DNA of 64,000 nucleotides from Clostridia bacterium (GCA_029239755.1 JARBUI010000002.1:124001-188000); one strand, 5' to 3'. Positions 8,362 to 18,410 are shown, counted from the first letter of the stretch. Notes: a model not told the origin generated them from the sequence alone. Numbers and translations are program-made.

Positions 8362-8894
8362 TAGAATTCACCTTCTTTTTGCACCTCTTCATATGTTTTT
8401 CCTTTTGTATCAACTGTCATGGACTGAATCACAACCGGCGTATTAGGTTTATCTGCATAGTTTGTAGGCTGGCTTGCTATATAGTCAACTGTATCTAACC
8501 CTTCAATCACTTTGCCAAACGCTGCATATTGACCATCTAAATGAGGGGAATCCTGATGCATAATAAAGAATTGTGAACCGGCAGAATCTGGAGCCATTGC
8601 CCGTGCCATTGATAAAACGCCTCTAGTATGTTTAAGCGTGTTATTTACTCCATTTGAACTAAATTCTCCTTTAATATGATACCCGGGACCTCCTGTTCCA
8701 GTTCCCTGCGGACAGCCTCCCTGAATCATAAATCCAGGAATGACTCTATGAAAAGTAAGTCCATTATAGAATCCTTTATTGATAAGTGAAATAAAGTTCC
8801 TTACTGTATTAGGAGCCATATCCGCATAGAGTTCTGCAATCATTTTACTGCCATCATCCATCGTAATTGTAACAATTGGGTTTGTATTTTCCAT
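8361..8894 (-). CDS. Cytoplasmic cyclophilin-type peptidyl-prolyl isomerase
   Basis: Single-domain cyclophilin with intact active-site motif [13 protein letters not shown] (the catalytic Arg is present), [19 protein letters not shown] and [14 protein letters not shown]. No signal sequence, so it acts in the cytoplasm. The frame is open up to 8921, but the ATG at 8892-8894 has AGGAG seven bases ahead and gives the normal N-terminus MENTNPIV, so that start is chosen; the ORF then follows the aminopeptidase gene by 13 bases. Middle gene of a three-gene transcript. Confidence 0.93.
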   Translation of the reverse strand: MENTNPIVTITMDDGSKMIAELYADMAPNTVRNFISLINKGFYNGLTFHRVIPGFMIQGGCPQGTGTGGPGYHIKGEFSSNGVNNTLKHTRGVLSMARAMAPDSAGSQFFIMHQDSPHLDGQYAAFGKVIEGLDTVDYIASQPTNYADKPNTPVVIQSMTVDTKGKTYEEVQKEGEF

Positions 8895-8907
8895 TTCTAT
8901 TCTCCTC

Positions 8908-10314
8908 TTATTTAAATTCATTTTTTAAAAACGCGATATAGGTTTTTCTCATTTCATAGATATCTGCCTTACTTGTAACTTCCCATGGGGCATGCATGCT
9001 GTGTACACCTACGCCACAATCTATAACATCCATGCCATAGTTTGCAACAATATAGGCTATTGTACCGCCTCCGCCTAAGTCAAGCCTGCCAAGCTCTGAT
9101 GTCTGCCATATAATTTGATTATCTTCCGCCATTTTTCTTAGCTTTGCTACATATTCTGCATTCGCTTCATTTGATCCCGACTTTCCTTTAGATCCAGTAT
9201 ATTTATTAAATACAACCCCTTTTCCTAAATAGGCTGCATTATACTTTTCTAAAACAGATGGGTGATTAGGATCATAGGCTGCTGTTACATCTGATGAAAG
9301 CATTTTTGACCTTGCTAAAGTACGTCTTAATTTTAAGCTTGAATATTCCCCTACTAAGTTGAGAATTTCAGCTACTGTATTTTCAAAAAACTTAGAATGC
9401 ATGCCTGAAGCTCCTACACTCCCAATTTCTTCTTTATCAACTAGAACAGTCATAGTCGTTCTTAAAGGTCTTGTGATCTCAAGCTGAGCTTCAAACGAAG
9501 CATAGCTGCATACTCTGTCATCTTGCCCATAACCAATAATCATACTGCGATCAAGTCCATAGTCTCTAGCCTTGCCTGCTGGCACAATCTCAATTTCAGC
9601 TGATACCAGGTCTTCTTCTTCTATACCATATTTTTCGTTGAGAAGCTTTAATATATTAGCCTTTACTTTAACCTTATCTTTCTCATCACCTTGAAGCGGG
9701 ATAGTTCCGAGACATACATTAAGGTCCTCTCCTGTTATAGCTTCACTAAGCTTCTTTTGCATTTGTTCTCCTGCTAAATGAATAAGCAAATCAGAAATAC
9801 CTACTACAGGGTCACTTTCGTCTTCTCCTATGACTATATTAACGACTGATCCATCCTTTTTAGCTACTACACCATGTATGGCTAGAGGCAATGCCACCCA
9901 TTGGTATTTCTTAACCCCCCCATAATAATGGGTTTTAAATAATGCAATATCAGTATCTTCGTAGAGCGGGTTAGGCTTAAGATCTAACCTAGGTGAATCT
10001 ATATGAGCACCTAAAATATTCAGACCATCTTCTAAAGACTGCTGCCCAATACAACATAAAATTAAAGTTTTATCAAGATAATTAGCATAAACCTTATCCC
10101 CTGTACTTAATTTGGTATTGGTTTTAATAAATTCCTCAAGGTTTCTATAACCAGCTTCCTCTGCTTGCTTCACAAGTGATCGCACACATTCCCGCTCTGT
10201 TTTATTTTCAGATATAAAACTTTTATATCTATCTGCATATTCAAATAGCGTTTTTAAGTCTTCCTCTGTATAACTCGTCCAAGCATGCTTATATTCCTTT
10301 TTAAAATCTGACAT
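8908..10314 (-). CDS. Aminopeptidase I family zinc metallopeptidase (M18)
   Basis: Removes N-terminal residues from peptides. Family M18 motifs: [15 protein letters not shown] (metal ligands His104 and Asp106), [16 protein letters not shown] with the catalytic Glu pair, YDPNHPSV, and [12 protein letters not shown] with a C-terminal metal-binding His. 468 aa matches the bacterial group often annotated as aminopeptidase 1. First gene of the transcript that continues with the cyclophilin and M19 dipeptidase; strong AAAGGAGG ribosome site. Substrate preference cannot be read from sequence. Confidence 0.93.
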   Translation of the reverse strand: MSDFKKEYKHAWTSYTEEDLKTLFEYADRYKSFISENKTERECVRSLVKQAEEAGYRNLEEFIKTNTKLSTGDKVYANYLDKTLILCCIGQQSLEDGLNILGAHIDSPRLDLKPNPLYEDTDIALFKTHYYGGVKKYQWVALPLAIHGVVAKKDGSVVNIVIGEDESDPVVGISDLLIHLAGEQMQKKLSEAITGEDLNVCLGTIPLQGDEKDKVKVKANILKLLNEKYGIEEEDLVSAEIEIVPAGKARDYGLDRSMIIGYGQDDRVCSYASFEAQLEITRPLRTTMTVLVDKEEIGSVGASGMHSKFFENTVAEILNLVGEYSSLKLRRTLARSKMLSSDVTAAYDPNHPSVLEKYNAAYLGKGVVFNKYTGSKGKSGSNEANAEYVAKLRKMAEDNQIIWQTSELGRLDLGGGGTIAYIVANYGMDVIDCGVGVHSMHAPWEVTSKADIYEMRKTYIAFLKNEFK

Positions 10315-10342
10315 ATCGTTCCTCCTTTATCAGTCGTTAAAT

Positions 10343-10372
10343 ATTATACCATATTATATTATTTTATTCCAA
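10343..10372 (-). promoter_or_regulatory. Promoter for the aminopeptidase transcript
   Basis: Minus strand TTGGAA (10367-10372), 18 bases, TATAAT (10343-10348) preceded by TGG (extended -10). Located 29 bases before the start codon. The remaining 130 bases up to the dxr terminator show no further signal I recognise. Confidence 0.6.
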
Positions 10373-10510
10373 ATGTTACTATACATTTATATTATGAATA
10401 GGTCATGCTTTTATTATTCTATAAATCATTATCCATCAATTTTTCTTCATGGGGGCGTATACTCCGTCTCAACTAATAAACTTCTTTCATTATAGTTTTG
10501 TAATTGCAGC

Positions 10511-10557
10511 AAAAAAGACCTGTCTCACTATAGTATCTTGCTATAGCGACACAAGTC
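10511..10557 (-). terminator. Rho-independent terminator after dxr
   Basis: Long hairpin (10517-10557) with inner arm CTATAG paired to CTATAG and outer bases matching GAC-TGT-TC with few mismatches, followed on the minus strand by TTTTTT. It begins about 22 bases after the dxr stop. Confidence 0.85.
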
Positions 10558-10579
10558 CAATTTATATTTTATTTATCCA

Positions 10580-11761
10580 TTATAAATGAGAAGTTCCGGA
10601 TTCTTTCACTTTTTTTCTGCTGTATTCTCTTGCCCAATTATCATAATACAAAATCTCATCAAGTGTTGGCTCACTTATACATGTGTGTTTCTCCATTACT
10701 TTAGCTATAAGCTTAGGTATTTGCAGAAAAGATATCTTTTTATTTAAAAATGACTCAACAGCTATTTCATTCGCTGCATTTAGTACTGCAGGCATAGTTC
10801 CACCAGTTTTTAGAGCACTGTATCCTAAATCTAAGCATGGAAATAAACTTCGTTTAGGTTCTTCAAAGGTAAGGCTTTTGAGTTTGCAGAAATCTAATTT
10901 TTCAGCATGGTTTGCTTTTTGCCTGTTAGGATAGTAAATGGCATATGCAATAGGAACTTTCATATCTGCATAGCCAAGCTGAGCCATAGTAGATCCATCT
11001 CTATATTCAACCATTGAATGTATAATGCTTTCCCTATGCACTACTACATCTATCTTATCATAGGATGTATTAAACAAATGTTTTCCCTCAATAACCTCTA
11101 GCCCCTTATTCATGAGTGTCGCCGAATCAATAGTTATTTTAGAGCCCATTTCCCAGTTAGGATGCTTAAGTGCATCCTGAACAGTTACTTTTTGCAGTTG
11201 TTCATAAGTAAAATCTCTAAAAGGCCCTCCTGAAGCTGTTAAAATATACCTGCTTACCTCTTCTCTTTTATTACCTTGCAGACATTGAAATATAGCAGAA
11301 TGTTCACTATCAATAGGAAGAATAGGGATATTATATGCATTAGCTAATTTCATTACTATGTCTCCGCCAGCCACCAATGTCTCTTTATTAGCAAGAGCTA
11401 TATGCTTTCCTTTTTTTATGGCCTCTACAGTAGGAACAAGGCCAATCATTCCTATTACAGCAGTAACAACGAGATGTGCATTATCTAAAGTTGCCACTTC
11501 TATTAATCCTTCTAATCCACTTACTACTTCTACGTGAATTGATTTCTCAGCAAGTCTTTGACTTAGCTCAAGTGCCCTCTGCTCATTCATAACGCATACA
11601 AGCTCAGGTTCAAATTCAATAATTTGCTTTTCTAGTAAATCGATATTAGTATTGGTTGTAAGTCCTACTATATTTAGATTATGATCATGTCTTGCAACCT
11701 CTAAAGTCTGCGTACCAACTGAGCCTGTCGAACCTAAAATAGCTATATTTTTCTTAACCAT
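10580..11761 (-). CDS. dxr: 1-deoxy-D-xylulose 5-phosphate reductoisomerase (intact, relocated copy)
   Basis: Converts DXP to MEP with NADPH, the committed step of the MEP isoprenoid pathway. NADPH-binding GSTGSVGTQTL, LANKETLV, PIDSEHSAIFQCL, LTASGGPFRDF, NWEMGSKITIDSATLMNKGLEV and the C-terminal helical domain are all present; 393 aa is full length. In related Gram-positives dxr lies between cdsA and rseP. Here it stands alone between an L,D-transpeptidase and a peptidase gene, with its own promoter and terminator, while a 3' remnant of another dxr persists at 47335-47490. This copy must supply the enzyme unless another exists outside the window. Confidence 0.96.
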   Translation of the reverse strand: MVKKNIAILGSTGSVGTQTLEVARHDHNLNIVGLTTNTNIDLLEKQIIEFEPELVCVMNEQRALELSQRLAEKSIHVEVVSGLEGLIEVATLDNAHLVVTAVIGMIGLVPTVEAIKKGKHIALANKETLVAGGDIVMKLANAYNIPILPIDSEHSAIFQCLQGNKREEVSRYILTASGGPFRDFTYEQLQKVTVQDALKHPNWEMGSKITIDSATLMNKGLEVIEGKHLFNTSYDKIDVVVHRESIIHSMVEYRDGSTMAQLGYADMKVPIAYAIYYPNRQKANHAEKLDFCKLKSLTFEEPKRSLFPCLDLGYSALKTGGTMPAVLNAANEIAVESFLNKKISFLQIPKLIAKVMEKHTCISEPTLDEILYYDNWAREYSRKKVKESGTSHL

Positions 11762-11871
11762 TATTCTAAACTCCTATCTAATAAATTGCAGATTTCTCTT
11801 AATCATTATATCACTTTCCCATTAGGGCTTCTGAATTTCTATACTCTCTACGATTAGTTATAATCATAATG

Positions 11872-11900
11872 ATAATAATATATTATTTGATACTAGTCAA
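11872..11900 (-). promoter_or_regulatory. Promoter for dxr
   Basis: Minus strand TTGACT (11895-11900), 17 bases, TATTAT (11872-11877). A TATAAT also occurs nearer the gene, in GTGATATAATG, but without a good -35. The AT-rich stretch upstream, 11900-11950, holds an imperfect repeat of TAATAGC/GCTATTA that may form a weak hairpin after the L,D-transpeptidase gene. Confidence 0.5.
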
Positions 11901-11950
11901 GAAACTGCAATGGTACAGCTATTACTGTAATAGCATAGCTATTGCTGTTA

Positions 11951-13843
11951 CTAATTAATCCATACTGTAGTATTTGACTTCATAGTATTATAAAACCATA
12001 AACTATCTTCCTCAGAAAATCTAATGCAGCCATGGGATGCTCTATGACCAAGCACCCCTTTTCCTTCTAAAAGCCTTGTCCCTGTAACATCAAATATAAT
12101 AGAGTGATAGAGATAATCTCCAAATATTTGAAACGCATTTTTACATCTATATCCCTTATCTACTCCAAAATAAGGTACCCTATTTGTAAGTGTAAATTTA
12201 CCTCTTGGGGTAGGCGTCGTATTTTTCCCAGTAGAACATAAGAGTGTTCGAATGAGCTGCCATTCATTTTTTTGACCTTTAAATATGTAAGTTTTCTGCC
12301 TATATAAGTCAGTCCACACAAGATACATTGTTTTACTACTTATATCTTGACAATTAATAAAGTCTTCTATCTGAACTTTAGTAGGTTTATCTGTTGCAGT
12401 TGGCGGGTTTTTGGGAATGCTGATACTATTCCATGGGATTTTAACTGTTTTATTATTGCTATTCTTTACGTAATAAATAACATGGTCTTCAGCTGCCCAC
12501 ACCTCAACTTTTTGTCCTTTTGCAAAACCATTAGTACTATACTTCATTGTTCCTATTATAATTGATGCTGGAAAACCCTTATCAGCTTCTGTATGACTGC
12601 TGCTTTCCTTTTTAATAACCTCTTGATTGTATCTTTTAAAGAGTTCTGAGTGATCTTGTCCAAACTTACTGTTCGTCTCAATCATTTGATAATCTGTTTC
12701 AAGGTAATTGATAATAGTCGTAAGGTACTTAGCATTTCTTAAAACATATAACTCTTTATTTTTTATTATTTTAGTTTTAGCAGGGATTTCATTAAGTTCC
12801 GATCTCTGTTCAATGATCTCATTTCCATCCCAATATAAGTCAGTATACATTACCTTTAAACATTCATCGGTTTGGTTAATAAGACTCTCATTATCACATA
12901 AAATATACTCACTCATTAGATCATATCTTGGGTTTAAAAAAATTTGGTTATCCATAATGTTAAGATTAAAATAGACTTGCAGGGCTCTTATTGGAATGAA
13001 GGTCTCTTCTCCAGCACTTAATGAATGAGTTTTTAATTCCCCTATGTAAATGGATTCATTACTCATATAGATTTCCTTTTTATCAAAGTCAGTTTGTTCT
13101 TCCTCTACAGAAGTATATCCCTGCCAAATAAGCTGTATCAGGCCACTGTTTGCTTGTTTCTTAAATCCAATGTTTTCTAATGTTTTCAGACTTATGTAAC
13201 TTGTATTTAAAAACTGATAAACGTCATAGAATTTCTCATTGACACATAGTTCTAAATTACTTTTAACCATTGTCCCTATAGCCACTTTTTTAAATGATTG
13301 ATCTTTACTCATACTCCCTATATATTGACTTATTTTCTGTTTTATATTTGCCTCATCACTTAACAAAGCGTTTTTAAGATAGTCTTTATCGTCTTTAAAT
13401 TGTTTGGCCTTGTTAAACAGAGTATCCCAATCAGCTAAAGTAATAATCTCTTTTTCATCAAAAGAACGATTTCCCCAAATATATTCTACAACTAATCTTC
13501 CAATATAAGGACTATTGCACTGTTCCTTTTCTGGCAAATAAACTGGACTGCGTTCAATATACCTGCAAAGTATTTTAGCTGCTTCTCCTTGGGATATACT
13601 GCTGTCATCCTCTAAATAATCCCTATATAGTTCTCTGTCAGATTCATTCTCAAAATAATGAATTATTTGTTCTTTGAGCGAAAGTTCACTCGTATCTATC
13701 TGCAAAATACCCTTTTCCACTTCACTTCCCATCATTTTATAAGTTATTTCATCAGATAAGTTAATGCCATTTATATCATCATTACCAAATACACTATTAC
13801 AACATACTATTAATCCACATATTACTATAACAGCTCGTCTCAC
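11951..13843 (-). CDS. Secreted L,D-transpeptidase with YkuD catalytic domain
   Basis: Peptidoglycan 3-3 cross-linking or wall-anchoring enzyme. Residues 1-20 form a signal peptide (MRRAVIVICGLIVCCNSVFG). Residues 265-305 (YIGELKTHSLSAGEETFIPI then RALQVYF) resemble the copper-amine-oxidase N-like fold common in clostridial secreted proteins. The C-terminal YkuD domain has GHRASHGCIRF with catalytic Cys606. The middle, about residues 30-260, matches nothing I recognise. Start is GTG at 13841-13843 with AGGGGG eight bases ahead; the nearer ATG is out of frame. Single-gene unit with its own promoter. Confidence 0.88.
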   Translation of the reverse strand: MRRAVIVICGLIVCCNSVFGNDDINGINLSDEITYKMMGSEVEKGILQIDTSELSLKEQIIHYFENESDRELYRDYLEDDSSISQGEAAKILCRYIERSPVYLPEKEQCNSPYIGRLVVEYIWGNRSFDEKEIITLADWDTLFNKAKQFKDDKDYLKNALLSDEANIKQKISQYIGSMSKDQSFKKVAIGTMVKSNLELCVNEKFYDVYQFLNTSYISLKTLENIGFKKQANSGLIQLIWQGYTSVEEEQTDFDKKEIYMSNESIYIGELKTHSLSAGEETFIPIRALQVYFNLNIMDNQIFLNPRYDLMSEYILCDNESLINQTDECLKVMYTDLYWDGNEIIEQRSELNEIPAKTKIIKNKELYVLRNAKYLTTIINYLETDYQMIETNSKFGQDHSELFKRYNQEVIKKESSSHTEADKGFPASIIIGTMKYSTNGFAKGQKVEVWAAEDHVIYYVKNSNNKTVKIPWNSISIPKNPPTATDKPTKVQIEDFINCQDISSKTMYLVWTDLYRQKTYIFKGQKNEWQLIRTLLCSTGKNTTPTPRGKFTLTNRVPYFGVDKGYRCKNAFQIFGDYLYHSIIFDVTGTRLLEGKGVLGHRASHGCIRFSEEDSLWFYNTMKSNTTVWIN

Positions 13844-13896
13844 TTTTCATCCCCCTTAACTTGTATTTAATTCCATTTTTTACCATTTGTTTTACC

Positions 13897-13925
13897 ATTA
13901 TAGCAGACTTACTGGGACTTATCAA
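13897..13925 (-). promoter_or_regulatory. Promoter for the L,D-transpeptidase gene
   Basis: Minus strand TTGATA (13920-13925), 17 bases, perfect TATAAT (13897-13902), about 54 bases before the GTG start. Confidence 0.7.
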
Positions 13926-13950
13926 CTTAATATTCATATTATATTCTCAA

Positions 13951-13994
13951 ATAAGACAAAGAGGTATTTATCCTTTTTCAAGATAAATACCTCT
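13951..13994 (-). terminator. Rho-independent terminator after the group B hydrogenase gene
   Basis: Perfect 13-base arms AGAGGTATTTATC (13960-13972) and its complement (13982-13994) with a 9-base loop, then TTTGTCTTATTT on the minus strand. It ends the sensory-hydrogenase transcript. Confidence 0.85.
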
Positions 13995-14029
13995 CTATGC
14001 GTTCACTAACCACGTTTTTATTAAGCTTA

Positions 14030-15493
14030 CTATTTTCTATGTATATGTATAGCTGAATAGTCCATTACTCTTAGGGATTCACTAATTGTACGTTCTATTG
14101 CAAGGTTGGCATACTCATCAACCTTCTTCTGCTCTTTAGGTTCATGAGTAAGCGAAGCGGCCCCTCCAATACACCCTCCGACACAGGCCATACCTTCGAT
14201 AAAGTTAAACGTATGTTTACGGGCTTTTAGTAACTTAAGTGCCTTATCTATTTCATCAATACCATTACACACAATAGGCCTATACTCACTTCCGGGCAAA
14301 TTATTATCTTTAATAATAGTCGTAACTGCATCAGCAACTCCTCCTGACCTTGCAAAAAGCCTGCCAAAGTAAGATGCATTGTTAAGCGGCTCATCTGGAC
14401 ATTCCGATACTTTAACCCCGTAGGCTTCAATAACTGCCTCTAGCTCTTCAAAAGTTATAACATAGTCTGCAGCATCTTTTACGTCTTCTTCTCTCTTTTC
14501 CTCTTTTTTAGCTGTACAAGGTCCAATAAATACGACCATCGCTCCTGGATCTACTTTTTTTACAAACCTTGATATGACAACCATAGGAGAAACCATTGTA
14601 GACAGATGTTCCGCTAACTCTGCATAATGAGATTTTACATGTGCTGTAAATGCAGGACAACATGAAGTCATCATACATGTTTCTCCTCCTTGGATCACTC
14701 TTTCTATAAATTCCAATCCCTCATTATAAGCTACCATGTCTGCGCCAAGAGCTGCCTCTATCACATCTTTAAATCCTATCTTTTTAATAGCAGCTACAAT
14801 TTGACCAATATGCGCATTATACTGCGTTACAATTGAAGGCGCAATAACGGCATATAATCTTGTGTTTTTGACTGTTTTTGCTGCCTGTAGTGCCTTAACA
14901 ACAGGAATAACTTCACTTCTGTCCGTAATCGCTCCAAACGGGCACTGATAAACGCATGCTCCGCAACTTATGCATCGCTCATAGTTAATTTGTATTTTTT
15001 TATTTTCTTTTATATTAATTGCTTTACTCTTACATGCCTTTATACAAGGTCTCATTACATCAACAATGGAATTGTACGGACATACTTCCATACATTTTCC
15101 GCAGCTTACACATTTATCATAATTAATTTGTGCCTTACCCTCTATAACTTCAACAGCACCTTTTTTGCAGACTTGCATACACCTATGGGCGAGACACCCT
15201 CTGCACGCTTCCGTAATAATATATCTTTCTGCTGGACATTCATCACAAGCAATATCAATAACTTCAATAATAGGATCTTTAGAATCTATGCTTTTGGCTG
15301 CTAAGTTTACTCTCTCTGAAATAATTTCTCGTTCCTTATACACACAGCATCTTGAAACAGGCGTACTGCCTGGAATAATGGTTTTGGGTATAGTATGTCT
15401 TGTGGTTTCGAACTCACCTTGAATAACTCTTTTGATAACTTCTTTGAATACCGCATGTCTAATCCATTGTACATGGCTTTCAAATTTTCTCAT
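14030..15493 (-). CDS. Group B monomeric [FeFe]-hydrogenase
   Basis: Ferredoxin-type clusters followed by an H-cluster domain. N-terminal cysteine-rich region (Cys49-50, 83, 86, 97, 100, 105, 109), then [4Fe-4S] motifs at Cys128/131/134/138 and Cys174/177/180/184. H-cluster ligands are in TSCCPAF (Cys278, Cys279), FIGPCTAKK (Cys326) and GMACVGGCIGG (Cys437, Cys441), so all ligands and the proton-transfer cysteine are kept. The TSCCPAF rather than TSCCPAW form and the layout fit the group B hydrogenases of Clostridia. Last gene of the transcript that starts with the small [2Fe-2S] protein. Whether it makes or uses hydrogen cannot be told from sequence. Confidence 0.88.
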   Translation of the reverse strand: MRKFESHVQWIRHAVFKEVIKRVIQGEFETTRHTIPKTIIPGSTPVSRCCVYKEREIISERVNLAAKSIDSKDPIIEVIDIACDECPAERYIITEACRGCLAHRCMQVCKKGAVEVIEGKAQINYDKCVSCGKCMEVCPYNSIVDVMRPCIKACKSKAINIKENKKIQINYERCISCGACVYQCPFGAITDRSEVIPVVKALQAAKTVKNTRLYAVIAPSIVTQYNAHIGQIVAAIKKIGFKDVIEAALGADMVAYNEGLEFIERVIQGGETCMMTSCCPAFTAHVKSHYAELAEHLSTMVSPMVVISRFVKKVDPGAMVVFIGPCTAKKEEKREEDVKDAADYVITFEELEAVIEAYGVKVSECPDEPLNNASYFGRLFARSGGVADAVTTIIKDNNLPGSEYRPIVCNGIDEIDKALKLLKARKHTFNFIEGMACVGGCIGGAASLTHEPKEQKKVDEYANLAIERTISESLRVMDYSAIHIHRK

Positions 15494-15508
15494 TGCCTTA
15501 TTTCCTCT

Positions 15509-16669
15509 CTAAAAATATTCAATTTCTACAAACTTGCCTAAACTCATTAATACTTTTTCAAGCTTGGCTAAAACATTTAGCTTAATACTTAGTTCATTTG
15601 GAAAGTCTGGATTTTGGTGAGCAGGATTAATAGCTCTTCCAACAAGCATCTTGATATGGGTGCAATCCTCGAATAACATACGTGCAAGCTTTGAAGCACC
15701 ATCTTCTGCATACAAAAAATCAACTTCTTTTGCTGTTTTTAACTTCTCTAGTCTTTCAACCGCACCCTTTATTGTCAAGACTCCCTCCGTTACAAGGTCT
15801 ATCCCTTTCATGTATCCTATAGGCGGAATATCTTTATCAATAATATTAAAAGTCGTCCTGATCTCTGCCTTAGTCTTTCGAGATACAATATTGGCAGCTG
15901 TACCTCCGCATACTATTTTTTTCCCTAAACTATGAATAAGCGTATCAACAACTTCTCTATCCTTATTTAAATCAATGGGTGGACCGGAAAACAGAGTGGC
16001 AAGCTTAGGCTTAATAGCTCTCATTGTTACAACCGTTGTATCATCTCCTGGTTTTTCTATGTACAGATCCTCACACACACCTAATAAAAGATTTGTAACC
16101 ATCTTTGCAGGCATTGATGCATTCATTGTTGTCTGCAAATAATTAGCTACCTCATTCCAGCTCCAGCCTAAGTTAAGAATCATGCCCGCTCCCGCATGGA
16201 TTACGCCATCACTTACAAATACAAGGGCATCTTTCTCCTGCAGTTGAAATTTGCTCTCTTTGATCCTTCTGCCGTTTATCTCCTTAATTGTTGCCTCCAA
16301 TTGACAAATCTGATTATCTCTCATAAAAAAGACGCTTGGATTATCAAATTCTACAACATATCCCATACCCTCAGCATCTATTTTTATAATTGTAAAAGTA
16401 GAATAAGCTAATTTTCTCACAGAACACATGGGCAGCGTATGAATAATGGTATCCACAACTTCCTCGATACTTAATCCTTCCTTTAACATGGTAATGGCTA
16501 TTTTTGAAGTTAACGTTGCAAGAATATTAGCTTTGACACCGCTTCCAAGTCCATCTGACAGTACAGCTATAAAACTATCTTTATCGCTAAAAAATTCTAC
16601 TTTATCCCCGCATAGTTCTTCACCATATTTATTTAAGCTCCCAGTTGCAAAATCTACAAAAAACTTCAT
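15509..16669 (-). CDS. SpoIIE-type PP2C protein phosphatase
   Basis: Serine phosphatase of the SpoIIE/RsbU kind, which in partner-switching systems dephosphorylates a STAS-domain protein. Metal-site aspartates are visible at Asp22, Asp39 in VLSDGLGSG, Asp154 in FVSDGVIHAG and Asp209/210 in PGDDTTVV. There is no membrane or sensor domain at the N-terminus; the catalytic domain starts at once and ends near 220. A further 165-residue C-terminal part (with GKKIVCGGTAANIV) is of unknown role. ATGA overlap with the sensory hydrogenase gene strongly links the two: the H-cluster/PAS protein is the likely input. Confidence 0.88.
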   Translation of the reverse strand: MKFFVDFATGSLNKYGEELCGDKVEFFSDKDSFIAVLSDGLGSGVKANILATLTSKIAITMLKEGLSIEEVVDTIIHTLPMCSVRKLAYSTFTIIKIDAEGMGYVVEFDNPSVFFMRDNQICQLEATIKEINGRRIKESKFQLQEKDALVFVSDGVIHAGAGMILNLGWSWNEVANYLQTTMNASMPAKMVTNLLLGVCEDLYIEKPGDDTTVVTMRAIKPKLATLFSGPPIDLNKDREVVDTLIHSLGKKIVCGGTAANIVSRKTKAEIRTTFNIIDKDIPPIGYMKGIDLVTEGVLTIKGAVERLEKLKTAKEVDFLYAEDGASKLARMLFEDCTHIKMLVGRAINPAHQNPDFPNELSIKLNVLAKLEKVLMSLGKFVEIEYF

Positions 16670-18396
16670 TTTTTGATACCTTCTTCTTCTTGAATAAGTT
16701 GTTTAAGCTGTGTGAGAGTCACCTTAGTCTCCGCTGTCGTTTCACCTAAAAGACTAGCAATCTCTTGAGCTACAGTCATTTGCTTGTTAATGACTTTTTG
16801 TGCCATATTAATAGCATCTATTTTCATGTTCTGGAGCTTCTTCTCAAGTTTTTCATCTTTAGTAATATCATGGGCAATCCATAACATCACTTGATGGTAT
16901 TCTATCCAGATGATACTTTGAATAACAACTGAGTCGCTTTGATTGATATGAACCTTTTGTCCTAATACACTCTTTTTAGTAGCTTTTACGTTTTCAAAAA
17001 TCTCTTCATCTATAAACATAGAAATAGGCAGTAATGCTGCACCTTCTTTTGACACTTTAAAGAATTTTTCAGCAGCTGGATTAAGTTCTAATATCTCAAG
17101 CTCTTTATTAAGGATAAGAATCAGGTTAGGCGTCGCATCAAAAATAACATTTGTTAAGGTTTCTGCTTTTTGCCTCATAAATGGCAGACACATATTTGCC
17201 TCCGCCATACCATTAAATACTGCTATAGCTTTTTCTCTGCAAGTGTGATAGCCACAGCTTCCGCAATTAAGTTCATCTAACTTTGTGTACTTACCAATAC
17301 TTCTCAGGATATGCTTTATTTCCTCTTCACTAGGTTCTTTAAGCTTCATATGCAACGATGGAAAATACTGGGTTAAATCTACTCTAGCTATACTCTTACT
17401 GATACATTCTTTAATCTTTTGAAAGCTATCATTCTCTGCCTGCACACTTTCTCTGGCAGCATATTGTTTAATTCTTGCTTTTCTTTCATAAATATTGATA
17501 CCATCATGGGATATCCCGGGTCCATTAATACAACTATGTCTGCAGCAGCTCATTTCAAAAAGAATATTTTCAAACTGATTATCTTTAATGGCTTCAATCA
17601 CCTCTATACATTCTTCTATCCCATCAACTTGAATAATTTCTCTTTTTAAAGCGGTCTTGTTAAGCGTCTTTGTCACCCCGCCTGATATAGGATACTGTCT
17701 TTGGGCAGTGATTGATTCATCAAAACTACGCTCTTCTAAAGCGTTTATTTCTATATTTTCTTCATGAATCCATTTTTCAAGCTCATCAAATGTCAGTACT
17801 GCATCTATTGCCTCTTCATCATGTCCTTCTATTTTTTTCGACAGACACGGCCCAATAAACACAACTTTAACCTCAGACCCATACTTTTCTTTTAGGAGTC
17901 TTGCATGGCATACGGCTGGTGATACGACTGGTATAAGACTTGGTATAACTTCTGGATAATGTTTTTGAATAAGATAATTAACAGATGGACAACAGCTCGT
18001 TATATAGCATGTATCTCCCGCAGCATTTGCATAGGTCTCATACTGATTTGTAACAAAATCAGCCCCTACTGCCGTCTCCTCAACATATGTAAATCCAAGA
18101 TGTTTAAGTAGTGAATACACTTTACCGCTGCTATCTCCAAACAAAGCAGCAAATGAAGGCGCTATTGAAGCGACTACTTGCTTTTTATGTGCAATATAGT
18201 TTTTAACTGTTTGGAGTTCAGTTTTTACTTCTTTAGCATTTTTTGGACAGACCTTGAGACATTTTCCGCATCCTATACATCTCTCTTTCATAATTTGCGC
18301 CTGTTCGGACTGTACTTTAATAGCATGAACAGGACATGATCTTACACACGCATAGCAGTTTTTACAATTTGCAGCTGAAAAATTTATAATCCACAT
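16666..18396 (-). CDS. Sensory [FeFe]-hydrogenase with PAS domain (group C, HydS-like)
   Basis: Domain order: two [4Fe-4S] ferredoxin motifs (Cys11/14/17/21 and Cys40/43/46/50); H-cluster domain with TSCCPS (Cys135/136), GPCLSKK (Cys184) and EMSCCRHSC (Cys285, Cys289); a further Fe-S motif CGSCGYHTC plus Cys403; a PAS domain at about 412-512; and a short helical tail. This architecture is the one proposed for hydrogen- or redox-sensing hydrogenases. The third H-cluster loop has Cys284 where catalytic enzymes have Ala and SC in place of GGC, so turnover may be poor. It overlaps the phosphatase gene by ATGA. No kinase domain is fused; output is probably through the phosphatase. Confidence 0.88.
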   Translation of the reverse strand: MWIINFSAANCKNCYACVRSCPVHAIKVQSEQAQIMKERCIGCGKCLKVCPKNAKEVKTELQTVKNYIAHKKQVVASIAPSFAALFGDSSGKVYSLLKHLGFTYVEETAVGADFVTNQYETYANAAGDTCYITSCCPSVNYLIQKHYPEVIPSLIPVVSPAVCHARLLKEKYGSEVKVVFIGPCLSKKIEGHDEEAIDAVLTFDELEKWIHEENIEINALEERSFDESITAQRQYPISGGVTKTLNKTALKREIIQVDGIEECIEVIEAIKDNQFENILFEMSCCRHSCINGPGISHDGINIYERKARIKQYAARESVQAENDSFQKIKECISKSIARVDLTQYFPSLHMKLKEPSEEEIKHILRSIGKYTKLDELNCGSCGYHTCREKAIAVFNGMAEANMCLPFMRQKAETLTNVIFDATPNLILILNKELEILELNPAAEKFFKVSKEGAALLPISMFIDEEIFENVKATKKSVLGQKVHINQSDSVVIQSIIWIEYHQVMLWIAHDITKDEKLEKKLQNMKIDAINMAQKVINKQMTVAQEIASLLGETTAETKVTLTQLKQLIQEEEGIKK

Positions 18397-18410
18397 TGAC
18401 TAAACACTCC

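Noticed and set aside
14030-15493. Calling the group B hydrogenase a ferredoxin-only sensor
   Set aside because: All H-cluster ligands and the proton-transfer cysteine are present, so catalytic function is plausible.
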